Source: Modestobacter lapidis (GTDB taxonomy: Bacteria; Actinomycetota; Actinomycetes; Mycobacteriales; Geodermatophilaceae). From it: DNA of 64,000 nt. Positions 19,591 through 28,527 of the stretch are shown piece by piece. Below the pieces are notes generated by a model that was not told where the DNA came from, made no database searches, and saw only the letters and a program-made list of their open reading frames with translations. The first letter of the stretch is position 1, and the number at the start of each line of letters is the position of its first letter. A program made the position numbers and the translations under genes. The stretch spans positions 1 through 64,000 of the forward strand of contig JABAKE010000005.1 in assembly GCA_019779905.1 (NCBI GenBank), written 5' to 3'.

Positions 19591-19627
19591 CGCCGGTGCG
19601 CCGAGAGACCTGGGAAGGGCCCCGCTC

Positions 19628-21175
19628 ATGAGTCACGCGACCGGCGAGCTCGTCGCCGACCCACCGCCCACCGTGGTGCACCTGCTCGCCTCGGCCGCGG
19701 AGGAGTCGCCGGGGGCCGAGGCCGTGGTGTTCGGAGAGGTCCGCCTCACCTACGCCGAGTACTACGAGCGGGTGCGCGCCTTCGCCCACGAGCTGCTCGA
19801 ACGCGGCGTGGCAGGCAGGCGCGTGGCGACGGTCCTGGGCAACTCTGCCGACACGTGCATCGCCTTCTTCGCGGTACACCTCGCCGGAGCCCAGCTCGTG
19901 CCGGTCAATCCGCTCTACACAGATCGCGAGCTCCGCCAGATCCTCAGTGACGCGGAGCCGGTGCTCGTGATCGCCGACGAGTCGCTCGGCGCTCGGGTGG
20001 CGCGCCTGGCCGAGGAGCAGGGGGTCGAGGCGCTGCTGGTCGGCAAGGACACCCGGGGGCTTGCCACCGCCCCCGCCGAGCCCCCGGTGTACGACGCGTC
20101 GGAGCTGTCGCTCCCCGAACCCGACGCGCCGGCTCTGCTGCAGTACACCGGCGGGTCGACCGGCACCCCGAAAGGGGTGCAGCTGACCCACCGCGCGATC
20201 GCAACCAACGTGGCGCAACGCGAGGCATTGCTGCCCACCCGCTGCGGCGAGGAGCGGGTGCTCTGCGTGATGCCGCTGTTCCACTCCTATGCACTCTCCA
20301 TGGCCCTGTACCTCTCCGCCCACTCCCACGGCTGCCTCGTCGTGCTGCCGCGCCACCACCCGGAGCACCTGCTGCAGACCATCAGGAAGGAACGGATCAC
20401 CCTCTTCCCGGGCAACCCGACGATCTATTCGGGGCTGCTCAGCCACCCCGCCGCCGCGACCACCGACTGGTCCACCGTGCGCGCCTGCTACTCCGGCTCC
20501 GCGCCGCTCCCGGTGGAGACGCTGCGGCGCTGGGAGGCCCTGGTCGGCGCTCCGGTCGTGGAAGGCTACGGCCAGACCGAGGCCGGCCCGGTGCTCACCT
20601 TCAACCCTGCGGAAGGCACCCGTAAGGCCGGCTCGGTCGGCGTCCCGGTGCCGGGGACGACCGTCCAGGTGGTCGACCTGGCCGCCGCCGATGTCCCGCT
20701 GGGGCCCGGCCAGGTCGGCGAGATCCGTGCCCGAGGTCCGCAGATCATGTCCGGCTACCTCAACCGGCCGGTAGAGACCGCCGAGTCGCTGCGCGACGGA
20801 TGGCTCTACACGAGTGACATCGGGGAGTTCGACGACGACGGCTACCTCTACATCCGCGAGCGGAAGAAGGAGCTGGTCATCGTCGGCGGGTACAACGTCT
20901 ACCCGCGCGAGGTGGAGGAGGTTCTCTTCTCGCACCCCGACGTCATCGATGCCGGTGTCATCGGCGCACCCGACGACTACCGCGGGGAGGGGCTCCAGGC
21001 CTTCGTGGTCCTCGCGACCGGCAGCGCAGCATCCGCCGAGGAACTCCGGGAGCACTGTCGCGGCAGACTCGCCAAGTACAAGGTGCCGACGCTGGTCCGG
21101 CTGGTGCAGCAGCTACCCAAGACCTCCGTCAACAAGACCGACAAGGTCGCCTTGCGGCAGGAAATGACCTCATGA
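19628..21175 (+). CDS. Class I adenylate-forming acyl-CoA ligase, candidate benzoylacetate-CoA ligase
   Basis: 515 residues, full length for an AMP-binding ligase. The P-loop YTGGSTGTPKGV is at 173-184, followed by EGYGQTEAGP (A5), YTSDIGEFDDDGYLYI, RERKKELVIVGGYNVYP (A8 hinge) and a C-terminal catalytic Lys in KTSVNKTDK. It makes an acyl-CoA from acid, ATP and CoA. It lies 37 bases behind the five carboxylase genes, the place held by benzoylacetate-CoA ligase in the acetophenone cluster of Aromatoleum. A hydroxybenzoylacetate or other arylacyl substrate is equally possible. Confidence 0.85.
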   Translation: MSHATGELVADPPPTVVHLLASAAEESPGAEAVVFGEVRLTYAEYYERVRAFAHELLERGVAGRRVATVLGNSADTCIAFFAVHLAGAQLVPVNPLYTDRELRQILSDAEPVLVIADESLGARVARLAEEQGVEALLVGKDTRGLATAPAEPPVYDASELSLPEPDAPALLQYTGGSTGTPKGVQLTHRAIATNVAQREALLPTRCGEERVLCVMPLFHSYALSMALYLSAHSHGCLVVLPRHHPEHLLQTIRKERITLFPGNPTIYSGLLSHPAAATTDWSTVRACYSGSAPLPVETLRRWEALVGAPVVEGYGQTEAGPVLTFNPAEGTRKAGSVGVPVPGTTVQVVDLAAADVPLGPGQVGEIRARGPQIMSGYLNRPVETAESLRDGWLYTSDIGEFDDDGYLYIRERKKELVIVGGYNVYPREVEEVLFSHPDVIDAGVIGAPDDYRGEGLQAFVVLATGSAASAEELREHCRGRLAKYKVPTLVRLVQQLPKTSVNKTDKVALRQEMTS

Positions 21176-21232
21176 GACCGGACCGACCCGCCCAGGCACG
21201 GTGAGACCGGCCCCTGGCCGCGTGCTCCGGTC
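21176..21232. terminator. Nested stem-loop between convergent genes
   Basis: GACCGGA (21176-21182) pairs with TCCGGTC (21226-21232), enclosing GCACG (21196-21200) pairing with CGTGC (21221-21225). It begins right after the ligase stop and faces the convergent hydrolase gene, so it may terminate from both sides. There is no U-tract. Confidence 0.4.
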
Positions 21233-21252
21233 GACCCCCGGGTGATCCGCGG

Positions 21253-21900
21253 CTACGTGGCGGCGGAAGCCGTCACGAGCTGCCGGAACTGCTCCGCGGT
21301 CATCACGTGCGCCGTGGAGAAGGAGAGGATGGACAGCGTGGCGCGGTGGACGTCGTCGGCCGACATGGCGCCCCAGCCGACGTCCGGATAGTCGAAGGTG
21401 CCCGTGGCGTCGGACAGGAAGGCCACCTTGTAGTTGTGGAACATCGCGTCGCGCGCGGTGGCGTGGCAGCAGTTCTCCGTGGTCGTCCCCGAGATCACGA
21501 CCGAGTCGATTCCCCACTCCCGGAGGATCAGGTCCAGGTCCGTGGCGAAGAAGCCGCTGTACCGGTGCTTCTTGATCACGTGCTCGCCGGGCGCCGGAGC
21601 CAACGCCGGGAAGATGTCCGACCCGGGCGTGCCATCGATCAGTGCGGCGCGCTGGTCGATCGGCGGGTAGAGGTCGTCGTACAGCCCCATGTCCGAACCA
21701 TCTCGGCGGTGGACGTGGGCGGTGTAGATGACCCGGATCCCGCTGTCGCGGCAGAAGGTGAGCGTCTGTGCCAGTTCGTCGACCATCGCCAGAGCCTGCT
21801 TGGACTGCAGGGCCGCTCCTTCGGCGACGAAGTCGTTCTGCATGTCGACGACGACCATGGCCGTGCGGGCCGGGTCGATGCGGTCGAAGCTGTAGGGCAC
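21253..21900 (-). CDS. Isochorismatase-like cysteine hydrolase
   Basis: 215 residues from a GTG at 21900 preceded by GGAGG; a longer upstream frame has no family character. The catalytic triad is visible: Asp19 in VVVDMQNDF, Lys110/111 in KKHRYSGFF and Cys144/145 in GTTTENCCHATARDA, preceded by the usual cis-peptide region. Family members hydrolyse isochorismate, nicotinamide, N-carbamoyl compounds or biuret. The substrate cannot be told from sequence. It faces the carboxylase operon and is not part of it. Confidence 0.88.
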   Translation of the reverse strand: MPYSFDRIDPARTAMVVVDMQNDFVAEGAALQSKQALAMVDELAQTLTFCRDSGIRVIYTAHVHRRDGSDMGLYDDLYPPIDQRAALIDGTPGSDIFPALAPAPGEHVIKKHRYSGFFATDLDLILREWGIDSVVISGTTTENCCHATARDAMFHNYKVAFLSDATGTFDYPDVGWGAMSADDVHRATLSILSFSTAHVMTAEQFRQLVTASAAT

Positions 21901-22157
21901 GGGGGCCTCCGGGCGGTGATGGAAGGGGACGCAGCCAACCGGCCGACGAGATCGGCGCGGGTGGTCCCTCGGTGTCGGATCGCCACAGTGTGACAGCGGC
22001 CACTGACGAGGCGCCATCCTCCGTGGTGCTTTCCGGCGGCGCACGACCTGACCCGGCTGACCTGTGCCGTGGACCGGCACCGCTGGAGCGGGGCGGCCCG
22101 GGGTTCCCAGGGCGCCGGCCCGCGGCGCGGCAGTCCGCGGCGAAGACCGGGCAGCCG

Positions 22158-23000
22158 TCAGACCGGGCCCGTGAGGGCCGGCCCGCCGTCGGCGAGGAAC
22201 GCCTGCAGTGTCCGCGCCGGCCGTCCTGTCACGCGCTCGACCGTGTCGGTCACGCCCGTGAAGATGCCGGCCTGCACGCGCTCGAACGTGAGCACGGAGA
22301 GCTCCCGCTCGAAGCCATCGGTACCGGCCACGGCCTCGCCGATCGACACCTCCCGGTGGACCACCGGGTGCCCGGTGGCTCGGGAGAGCAGCTCCGCCGT
22401 GCGCGGCAGCGAGAGGCTCTCCGGCCCGGTGAGCTCGTACACCCGACCGGCGTGTCCCTCGTCGAGCAGGGCACGCTCGGCCACCGCGGCGATGTCCCGG
22501 GCGTCGATCCAGGCCACGCTCGCGCCACCGCTGGCGAACGGCAGCTCGCCGGTGTCCACGAGCTGGTCGCGGTAGAAGCGGGGGTCGGTGAAGACCTGCA
22601 TGAACCAGCTCGGCCGCAGGATCGTCCAGCGCCGGCCGCTGCTGCGTACCGCACGCTCGGCCCGCAGCGCCCACCCGTCGGGCGCCACCTGGCCCGCGTC
22701 GCGTTCGGACAGCAGGACGGCGTGGGTCGGGAGCGGCGTCGCGGCGAGGAATGCGCCGATCAGCTCCGGCGCGTCCGCGCGATCGGGCCGGACGAGGTAC
22801 ACGGCGTCGATGCCGTCGGTCGCCGCGGACCAGCGGGACGGCTGGTCCCACGAGAAGTCGGTCGGCCGCACGCCGTCGATGTCGACCGTGGCCGGACTGC
22901 TGCTGCCGCCGAGCACCGCGACGCCGGGTCGGGCGACGAGCAGCTCCGCCAGGGGGACGCCGGTCTTGCCGCGGACCCCGGTCACCAGGATGCGGGTCAC
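22158..23000 (-). CDS. NmrA-like NAD(P)-binding Rossmann protein
   Basis: 280 residues from a GTG at 23000. The N-terminus RILVTGVRGKTGVPLAELL is the nucleotide loop of atypical short-chain dehydrogenases of the NmrA/azoreductase-like group. It continues with VYLVRPDRADAP, WTILRPSWFMQVF and GRVYELTGPESLS. Many relatives act as NAD(P)-sensing or quinone-reducing proteins; no substrate is implied. It stands alone, with about 250 bases to the hydrolase and no RBS stronger than GAGAG. Confidence 0.82.
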   Translation of the reverse strand: MTRILVTGVRGKTGVPLAELLVARPGVAVLGGSSSPATVDIDGVRPTDFSWDQPSRWSAATDGIDAVYLVRPDRADAPELIGAFLAATPLPTHAVLLSERDAGQVAPDGWALRAERAVRSSGRRWTILRPSWFMQVFTDPRFYRDQLVDTGELPFASGGASVAWIDARDIAAVAERALLDEGHAGRVYELTGPESLSLPRTAELLSRATGHPVVHREVSIGEAVAGTDGFERELSVLTFERVQAGIFTGVTDTVERVTGRPARTLQAFLADGGPALTGPV

Positions 23001-23319
23001 GGCAGCTCTCGGTGCGGACGCGTCACGACGAACCCTCCGGTCGTTCGAGGAACGGGAGCTCCGCAGGCTCATGCCAGCACGGCCGCGCGAGCGGATCGAC
23101 CGAGGCCGGTAGCCCCGTACCGGTCGTCCCTGGTGGCCATCCGACCACGGCCGGGTCCAGCCGGGGAAGTACCCACGGGAAGGACTGCACGAGGCCGCCC
23201 GGACCGGTCAACGGAGACGCCTCGTGGTGCGCACCGCGGCAGGATGCCCCGATCCCCACGGACAACGACCGCGCCGGGTTCATGCCGATGTCCGTGCGGA
23301 AGCCCTACGGTGCGGCGGC

Positions 23320-23724
23320 ATGGTGCACCGATCGACCCTCGTGGCCGTCTCTACGGCCCAACTGGCCGCCCAGGTGGCCGGCCACGTCGTCGCCGTGCGG
23401 CGGCGCAGGCACTTCGACGTCCCGCTCATGACCGGGAGTCCTGAGCACCTGGTCCGCGACTGGCTGTGGTTCGGCACGGCCTACAGCGGACCTCCGTACC
23501 TGCTCGGCCTCCAGCTGTGGGCCATCGCCCGGTTGCTCGGCGGACCGGACGACCGTGCGCGCTGGGTGCTCCGGTGGCTGGGCACTGGTCTGACGCTGGG
23601 CTACCCGAGCGAGCGGTGGAACCGGGTCCGGGTCAGCCGTGGCGGCCTCGACCTGCTCGAGACGCCGATTGTTGCGACTGGGTGGAGCTGCGCGATGGCG
23701 ATGGCCGTCCTCGCCCGCCGCTGA
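23320..23724 (+). CDS. Hypothetical protein, possibly membrane-associated
   Basis: 134 residues from an ATG at 23320; an earlier in-frame GTG would add a Pro/Arg-rich leader that looks non-coding. The protein has moderately hydrophobic stretches (STLVAVSTAQLAAQVAGHVVAV, WLWFGTAYSGPPYLLGLQLWAIARLL, TPIVATGWSCAMAMAVLA) and conserved-looking SGPPYL and GYPSERW elements. No family is recognised. It lies on the opposite strand to both neighbours. Confidence 0.6.
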   Translation: MVHRSTLVAVSTAQLAAQVAGHVVAVRRRRHFDVPLMTGSPEHLVRDWLWFGTAYSGPPYLLGLQLWAIARLLGGPDDRARWVLRWLGTGLTLGYPSERWNRVRVSRGGLDLLETPIVATGWSCAMAMAVLARR

Positions 23725-23846
23725 CGGGGGCCCGGAACCCGCTGCCTCCGATGGGGGCGCCTCCTGTCGTGGGCCCGCCGCGGGGTCCACCTCGATCCGG
23801 GTCGGCGGCTGCGGATCCGCGTCGCCGGCGGGAACGAGGGCTGCTC

Positions 23847-24329
23847 TCAGTCCTCGATGACGTCCCGCCCCTGCGCCCGCAGCACTTCCAGGTTGTCCAG
23901 CATCCCCTTCAGCGCCTCCGGGGCGTGCCCCTCCCAGCTGTCCACCTCGCCGACGACGCGCAGCGGATGGCGGGTGCGGTAGGACCGTGTGGGGTTGCCC
24001 GGGAATCGCTTGTCGGTCACGTTCGGGTCGTCCTCGAAGGGGCCCAGGGGCTCCACGACGTAGATGTGTCCCCGCTCGTCGCTCCCGGCCAGCGCGGTCG
24101 CCAGCTCTGCTCCCCAGGCGGCTGTGTCCACGAGCGCGGTGAAGTAGATGTTGTTCGACACCCGGCCCGCCTGGAAGTTGGAGCCGTGGCCGGGGATCAG
24201 CTCATCGCCGGCCTCGAGCGTGGCCTTCGTCCCGTGGTAGAAGGGGCCCCCGATGTGCGCGCAGCGTTCGTAGGTCACGGCGACGTGGGAGTCGCTGTTC
24301 AGGTCCATGGCCGTCTTCTCTTCAGACAT
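23847..24329 (-). CDS. arr: Rifampin ADP-ribosyltransferase (Arr)
   Basis: 160 residues, close to the usual 140-150 plus a short N-terminal tail. Diagnostic motifs are FYHGTKATLEAGDELIPG, NNIYFTALVDTAAWGAELA, HIYVVEPLGPFEDDPNVTD, KRFPGNPTRSYRT and PLRVVGEVDSWEGH. Arr transfers ADP-ribose from NAD+ to a hydroxyl of rifamycins and so inactivates them. Start is either ATG 24329 or ATG 24308; the family homology begins after both. It is a chromosomal stand-alone gene, as commonly found in actinobacteria. Confidence 0.92.
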   Translation of the reverse strand: MSEEKTAMDLNSDSHVAVTYERCAHIGGPFYHGTKATLEAGDELIPGHGSNFQAGRVSNNIYFTALVDTAAWGAELATALAGSDERGHIYVVEPLGPFEDDPNVTDKRFPGNPTRSYRTRHPLRVVGEVDSWEGHAPEALKGMLDNLEVLRAQGRDVIED

Positions 24330-24485
24330 CGTGGTCAGCCGCTCTGCTCCGGCGTCGGCCAGCACGCTCTGCCGCACGACGGGCGGCGGGCCGTGGGGCA
24401 GACCTCGAGCCGGAGACGAGCGTAGTTGCGTCCAGCAGCGACCGGAGGACCTACGCTCGTCAGCTCGCCAGGAAGGAGACAGCGA

Positions 24486-24815
24486 GTGGCCTACGATGCT
24501 GAGCTCGCAGACCGGGTTCGCGCCCTCGTCTCTCACGAGAAGAACGTTCGTGAGGTGCAGATGTTCGGTGGCCTCGCGTTCATGGTCGACGAGAAGATGG
24601 TGGCCTGCGTATCTGGCGGTGGCGGCGCACTGCTCGTGCGCGTGTCCCGCAGCCGCGATGCCGAGTACCTGGGGGTGGCAGGGGCCCGCCGGGCAGAGAT
24701 GGGCAAGGGCCGGTCGATGGGGGAGGGGTGGATCACCGTCGACGAGGATGCGCTCACGGAAGACAGCGCCCTGCACTTCTGGATCGACGCCGTCCTGGAG
24801 TACAACGCCGAGTAG
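24486..24815 (+). CDS. TfoX N-terminal domain protein
   Basis: 109 residues from GTG 24486, chosen because AAGGAG lies seven bases upstream. The sequence MAYDAELADRVRALV, then VREVQMFGGLAFMVDEKM and a C-terminal FWIDAVLEYNAE, matches the TfoX_N fold, a small alpha/beta domain also found in Sxy competence regulators. Stand-alone versions like this are common in actinobacteria and have no known role in competence. It is divergent from arr. Confidence 0.82.
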   Translation: MAYDAELADRVRALVSHEKNVREVQMFGGLAFMVDEKMVACVSGGGGALLVRVSRSRDAEYLGVAGARRAEMGKGRSMGEGWITVDEDALTEDSALHFWIDAVLEYNAE

Positions 24816-24927
24816 ACAGCAAGGCGTCGAGCGAACGGACTGGGCGCCGCGCCCGAACCATCCGGCAGATCACGCCACGCGAACCCGCACGGACGCTGTC
24901 GGCTGCTGCGGCCTCGGGCTGATGAGG

Positions 24928-26043
24928 CTAACGGGGAACGGGGAAGGACCGGTCGCCGAAGAGGATGCGGCGGGCCGCTGCCCGCCCGGGCGGGGTGCGC
25001 AGCACACCGAACGCCGCCGCCGCGACGGCGGGCGTGCGCACCTGGGCCAGCCCCCGGCGTAGCAGGAGCCGCCCCCGGAACCGGGCGCGCAGGACGGCCC
25101 CGTCGTAGTGGGCCAGCGCGTCGGGGCGCCCGGCGCGCAGGGCGTCGTGCAGGACGTCGGCAGCGAGCTCCGACAACCGCAGACACGGATCGAGTCCGCC
25201 CGCCGTGAGCGGGGAGACCGCTCCGGCCGCATCTCCGACCAGGAGACCGCCGGCGCAGCCGATCCGGCGCAGCAGGCCGCCCACGGGGATCGGGCCCCCG
25301 CGCCGCTCGACGTCGTGCGGGCGTTCGGCGACGGGCAACCCGGGCGCCGAGGTGCCGAACCGCTCCAGGGCCGAGCGCATGCCGCCGGGGAAGCGGTGGG
25401 CGTAGCCGGCGACGCCGACGTGGGCGTGCCGCCCGTCGTTGACCACCCATGCCAGGTAGCCGGGCGCGAGCGAGGGGTCCAGCACGCAGTGGAAGGTCGG
25501 AGGCCTCTCGTGGCCGGAGACCTCGAACACCTCCTCGGCACCGATGAGCAGGTGGTCGTTGCGGTCGAGGGCGAGGTCGCGGGCGACCTTCGAGCGGGCC
25601 CCGTCCGCGCCGACGACGAACCGTGCCCGCACCCGGGTCGGCCCATCCGGCCCGGCCAGGAGGAAGGCGTCGTCCCGCCGGCCGGCGTAGCGGGTGCCCA
25701 GCGCGATCCGGACGCCGGCGTCGGCCGCGGCGCGGGCCGCGGCCACGTAGAGCGGCGCCATGTCGCCCACCCGGTACTCGTCGCGATCACTGACCAGGGT
25801 CACCGGCCGGCGCAACCCCGGCGGGTAGAGCACCACACGCCGGATCGGTGGCCCCAGGCACTCGGCGGGCAGCGGAAAGTCATCGAGCGTCTTCCGGACG
25901 AAGATCCCCGTGGTGCGGATCGCGCCGGTCAGCGACGGCCGCCGCTCGACCAGCAGCACGTCGTGGCCGCCCTGCGCGAGCAGCGTGGCGGTGTGCAGGC
26001 CCGCGAGCCCGGCACCCACGACCAGCACGTCGACGCCGGTCAC
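24928..26043 (-). CDS. FAD-dependent oxidoreductase, geranylgeranyl reductase-like
   Basis: 371 residues from a GTG at 26043 that overlaps the permease stop (GTGA). VDVLVVGAGLAGLHTATLLAQGG is the FAD loop, VVGADGARSKVAR the DG motif, and GGLLVGDAAGAVSPLTAGGLDPCLR the GD motif of the geranylgeranyl-reductase/monooxygenase group. Loss of the ABC genes' reading frame and the distinct start rule out fusion. It is the last gene of a five-gene operon with a DUF2975/HTH pair and an ABC exporter. The substrate is unknown; a lipid, carotenoid or antibiotic-like molecule is possible. Confidence 0.82.
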   Translation of the reverse strand: MTGVDVLVVGAGLAGLHTATLLAQGGHDVLLVERRPSLTGAIRTTGIFVRKTLDDFPLPAECLGPPIRRVVLYPPGLRRPVTLVSDRDEYRVGDMAPLYVAAARAAADAGVRIALGTRYAGRRDDAFLLAGPDGPTRVRARFVVGADGARSKVARDLALDRNDHLLIGAEEVFEVSGHERPPTFHCVLDPSLAPGYLAWVVNDGRHAHVGVAGYAHRFPGGMRSALERFGTSAPGLPVAERPHDVERRGGPIPVGGLLRRIGCAGGLLVGDAAGAVSPLTAGGLDPCLRLSELAADVLHDALRAGRPDALAHYDGAVLRARFRGRLLLRRGLAQVRTPAVAAAAFGVLRTPPGRAAARRILFGDRSFPVPR

Positions 26044-26840
26044 CGGTTCGCGTCGTCCCGGGCCAGCCGCAGCCAGCCCAGCAGCAGGGCTCCGCCCGCC
26101 CAGCCGAGCAGCGAGACGACCGACGAGGTCTCGGTCATGCCCGGTACCTGGCCGAGCAGGAGGAACGCCGCGCCGGATCCGGGCAGGACCTCGGCGAGCG
26201 CGGACATCCACGGGTAGCCGAACTGCGGCAGCAGCAGGGGGAGCACCAGCATTCCGAGGAACACGGTGACGAGAGCGCCGGCCGTGGTGCGCAGCAGGAA
26301 GCCGAGCCCGACGGCGAAGGCGGCGCCGGCCGCGACGACGAACGCGATCGTGCCCAGCGCGTCGAGGCCCTCCCCGACGGGCAGGGTGAGGCTCGGGCGG
26401 GCCGCGGCGAAGGCTGCGAGGGCCGAGCCCGACCCCAGCAGGATCCCGACGCTCGTGGCTCCGCCCACCGCCACGAGCGTGCGGGCGAGGAAAAGGACCC
26501 CTCGCCTGGGCGTCCACTGCAGCGTCGGGACGATCCCGCCGGTGGCGTAGTCGGACGTCACCGCGATCAGGGCCAGCGCGAGGAGCGCGAACTGCGCCGG
26601 CATGGCCGCGACCGGTGCCACCGCCCAGGCCGGGTCGCCCTGGGGCGCAGGCGCCTCGGCAGCCGCCTCGAAGCCGGCGATCGCACCGATCCCCACCATC
26701 GCGACGGCGGCCGCCGCCAGGAATCCCCAGGTGGCCCTGACCGTCCACAGCCGGGTCCATTCGGCGGCGCACGTGCGGATGAGCACCCGCCCGGTGGAGA
26801 CGCCGCCGCGCGGGATGGCAGTGGCCGACGGAGCCGTCAC
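26040..26840 (-). CDS. ABC transporter permease (ABC-2 type)
   Basis: 266 residues with about six hydrophobic segments (about residues 38-58, 80-98, 120-142, 160-180, 190-208, 240-258). A typical ABC-2 element DYATGGIVPTLQWTPRR lies between segments two and three. The GTG start overlaps the ATPase stop. With the ATPase it forms a DrrB/BcrB-like exporter or a membrane-remodelling complex; one ATPase and one permease gene implies homodimeric assembly. Confidence 0.85.
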   Translation of the reverse strand: MTAPSATAIPRGGVSTGRVLIRTCAAEWTRLWTVRATWGFLAAAAVAMVGIGAIAGFEAAAEAPAPQGDPAWAVAPVAAMPAQFALLALALIAVTSDYATGGIVPTLQWTPRRGVLFLARTLVAVGGATSVGILLGSGSALAAFAAARPSLTLPVGEGLDALGTIAFVVAAGAAFAVGLGFLLRTTAGALVTVFLGMLVLPLLLPQFGYPWMSALAEVLPGSGAAFLLLGQVPGMTETSSVVSLLGWAGGALLLGWLRLARDDANR

Positions 26841-27778
26841 CGGGCATCCGCCGTCGTCGCGGGAGCGGCCCCGGCCGCACGGCCGTGGAACTCCACGCTG
26901 TCGCCGGTCAGGTCGAGATAGGCGTGCTCGAGGGACGGGCGGACCTCGGAGAGGTGATGGAGCGGGATGTGGGCGTCATGGGCGACGTCGCCCACGTCAT
27001 GGGCAGTCCCGTCCTCGATCTCCAGTTCGTGGGCATCGATCCGCGCCACCGTGAGGCCGCGCTCGCGCAGCCGGGTGAGGAGTGCGTCGGCCTGCGAACT
27101 GCGGACCCGCACGCGAAGGTTGCCCAGCCCGCGGAGGATCTCCTCCGTGCTCGCGTCGGCGATCAGGCGGCCGCGACCGATGACGACCAGCCGGTCCGCG
27201 GTCTGCTCCATCTCGCTCAGCAGATGGCTGGAGACGAGCACGGTGCGGCCCTCGTCGGCGAGCCGGCGGAGCAGGCCGCGGATCCAGCGGACGCCGTCGA
27301 GGTCCAGGCCGTTGACCGGCTCGTCGAACAGCAGCACCTGCGGGTCCGCGAGCAGCGCAGCCGCGATCCCGAGGCGCTGGCGCATCCCCAGCGAGTAGCC
27401 CTTGATCCGGCGGCGGGCCGCGCGGTCGAGTCCGACCTGCTCGATCACCTCCTGCACCCGGCGCTGCGGGATGCCGTTCGTCCGGGCAGCGACCCGGAGG
27501 TGGTTGCGTCCGGTGCGGCCCACGTGCAGGGAGCCGGGGTCGAGCAGCGCACCGACCTCGCGCAGCGGTTCGCCGAACGCCGCGAACCGCCGCCGGTTGA
27601 CGAGCACCTCTCCCGCGGTGGGCCGGTCGAGGCCGAGCATCATGCGCATCGTCGTGGACTTCCCCGCCCCGTTCGGCCCGAGGAAGCCGGTGACCTTGCC
27701 GGGCTCGACGTCGAAGCTCAGGCCGTCGACGGCCAGGGTGTCGCCGTAGCGCTTGGTCAGGCCACGCACCTCGATCAT
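26837..27778 (-). CDS. ABC transporter ATP-binding protein
   Basis: 313 residues from an ATG at 27778. Walker A GPNGAGKST (about residues 39-47), a Q-loop region, a degenerate signature GYSLGMRQRLGIAAALL, Walker B QVLLFDEPVNGLDLDG and H-loop SSHLLSEMEQ are all present. A C-terminal extension of about 90 residues is typical of BcrA/DrrA-type ATPases. Both ends overlap the adjacent genes by four bases. Confidence 0.92.
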   Translation of the reverse strand: MIEVRGLTKRYGDTLAVDGLSFDVEPGKVTGFLGPNGAGKSTTMRMMLGLDRPTAGEVLVNRRRFAAFGEPLREVGALLDPGSLHVGRTGRNHLRVAARTNGIPQRRVQEVIEQVGLDRAARRRIKGYSLGMRQRLGIAAALLADPQVLLFDEPVNGLDLDGVRWIRGLLRRLADEGRTVLVSSHLLSEMEQTADRLVVIGRGRLIADASTEEILRGLGNLRVRVRSSQADALLTRLRERGLTVARIDAHELEIEDGTAHDVGDVAHDAHIPLHHLSEVRPSLEHAYLDLTGDSVEFHGRAAGAAPATTADAR

Positions 27779-28020
27779 CGGTGGGCCTCGTACGGGGTCT
27801 GCGACGCGCCGTGGTTGTCCTCGACCCACTCGAGCAGGTCTCCGGGCTGGCACTCCAGCACCCGGCACATGGCTTCCAGCGTGCTGAAGCGCACCGCCTT
27901 GGCCCGCCCGTTCTTGAGCACGGCCACGTTGGCCGGGGTCAGCCCGACCCGTTCGGCGAACTCGCCCACGCTCATCTTCCGCTTGGCCAGCTCGACGTCG
28001 ATGCGTACGACGATGGGCAT
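27775..28020 (-). CDS. XRE/YozG-type helix-turn-helix regulator
   Basis: 81 residues. PIVVRIDVELAKRKMSVGEFAERVGLTPANVAVLKNGRA is a Cro/C1-type HTH, followed by FSTLEAMCRVLECQPGDLLEW, the dimerisation part typical of this small family. It starts inside the stop of the DUF2975 gene (TGATG) and overlaps the ATPase gene. DUF2975 membrane proteins and these regulators regularly occur as pairs. It probably represses its own operon at the inverted repeat upstream. Confidence 0.88.
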   Translation of the reverse strand: MPIVVRIDVELAKRKMSVGEFAERVGLTPANVAVLKNGRAKAVRFSTLEAMCRVLECQPGDLLEWVEDNHGASQTPYEAHR

Positions 28021-28514
28021 CAGATCACTGCTTCCATGTCGGACCGCAGGTTCGTGGCCTGCCGGAGCAGCGCGCGCATGATGACCATGAGCAGGCCCAG
28101 GACCGCTCCGACGAGCAGCAACAGCAGCAGCAGCGCCGGGAGCACCGGATCGTCGCTGACCTCGTCGATGATGAAGTAGTAGGCGCAGACGAGGGTGCCG
28201 AGGAGCATCACCCACCCGACGGCGATCGCCCACACGATCGCGTTCACCCACCGCAGCGCGCTCGCGCTGAAGATCCGGTCGTGCGTGACCATGGTCAGCA
28301 GCTTCCAGGTGCACACGATGACGATCTGGATGCACGCCAGCCCCAGCGCCGAGACCGCCAGCATCGCCCACCGCATGAACGACCGCTCCAGGGTCGGCTC
28401 GGCCAGGTCGGGCACCAACGCGGGAACCGCCCAGATCTGGGCGATCACAAGGGCCGCGAGGACGATCGCAAGCAGGATCCGGAGGGGGAGCACCACATGC
28501 CGCAAGTGGGTCAT
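28020..28514 (-). CDS. DUF2975 family membrane protein
   Basis: 164 residues with four predicted membrane segments (about residues 9-31, 48-70, 91-113, 124-146) and the family-like stretch SASALRWVNAIVWAIAVGW. It is the first gene of a five-gene operon and is paired with the HTH gene. The pair may act as a membrane sensor and its regulator for the ABC exporter behind it (inference). Confidence 0.85.
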   Translation of the reverse strand: MTHLRHVVLPLRILLAIVLAALVIAQIWAVPALVPDLAEPTLERSFMRWAMLAVSALGLACIQIVIVCTWKLLTMVTHDRIFSASALRWVNAIVWAIAVGWVMLLGTLVCAYYFIIDEVSDDPVLPALLLLLLLVGAVLGLLMVIMRALLRQATNLRSDMEAVI

Positions 28515-28527
28515 GCGATCGACTTTC

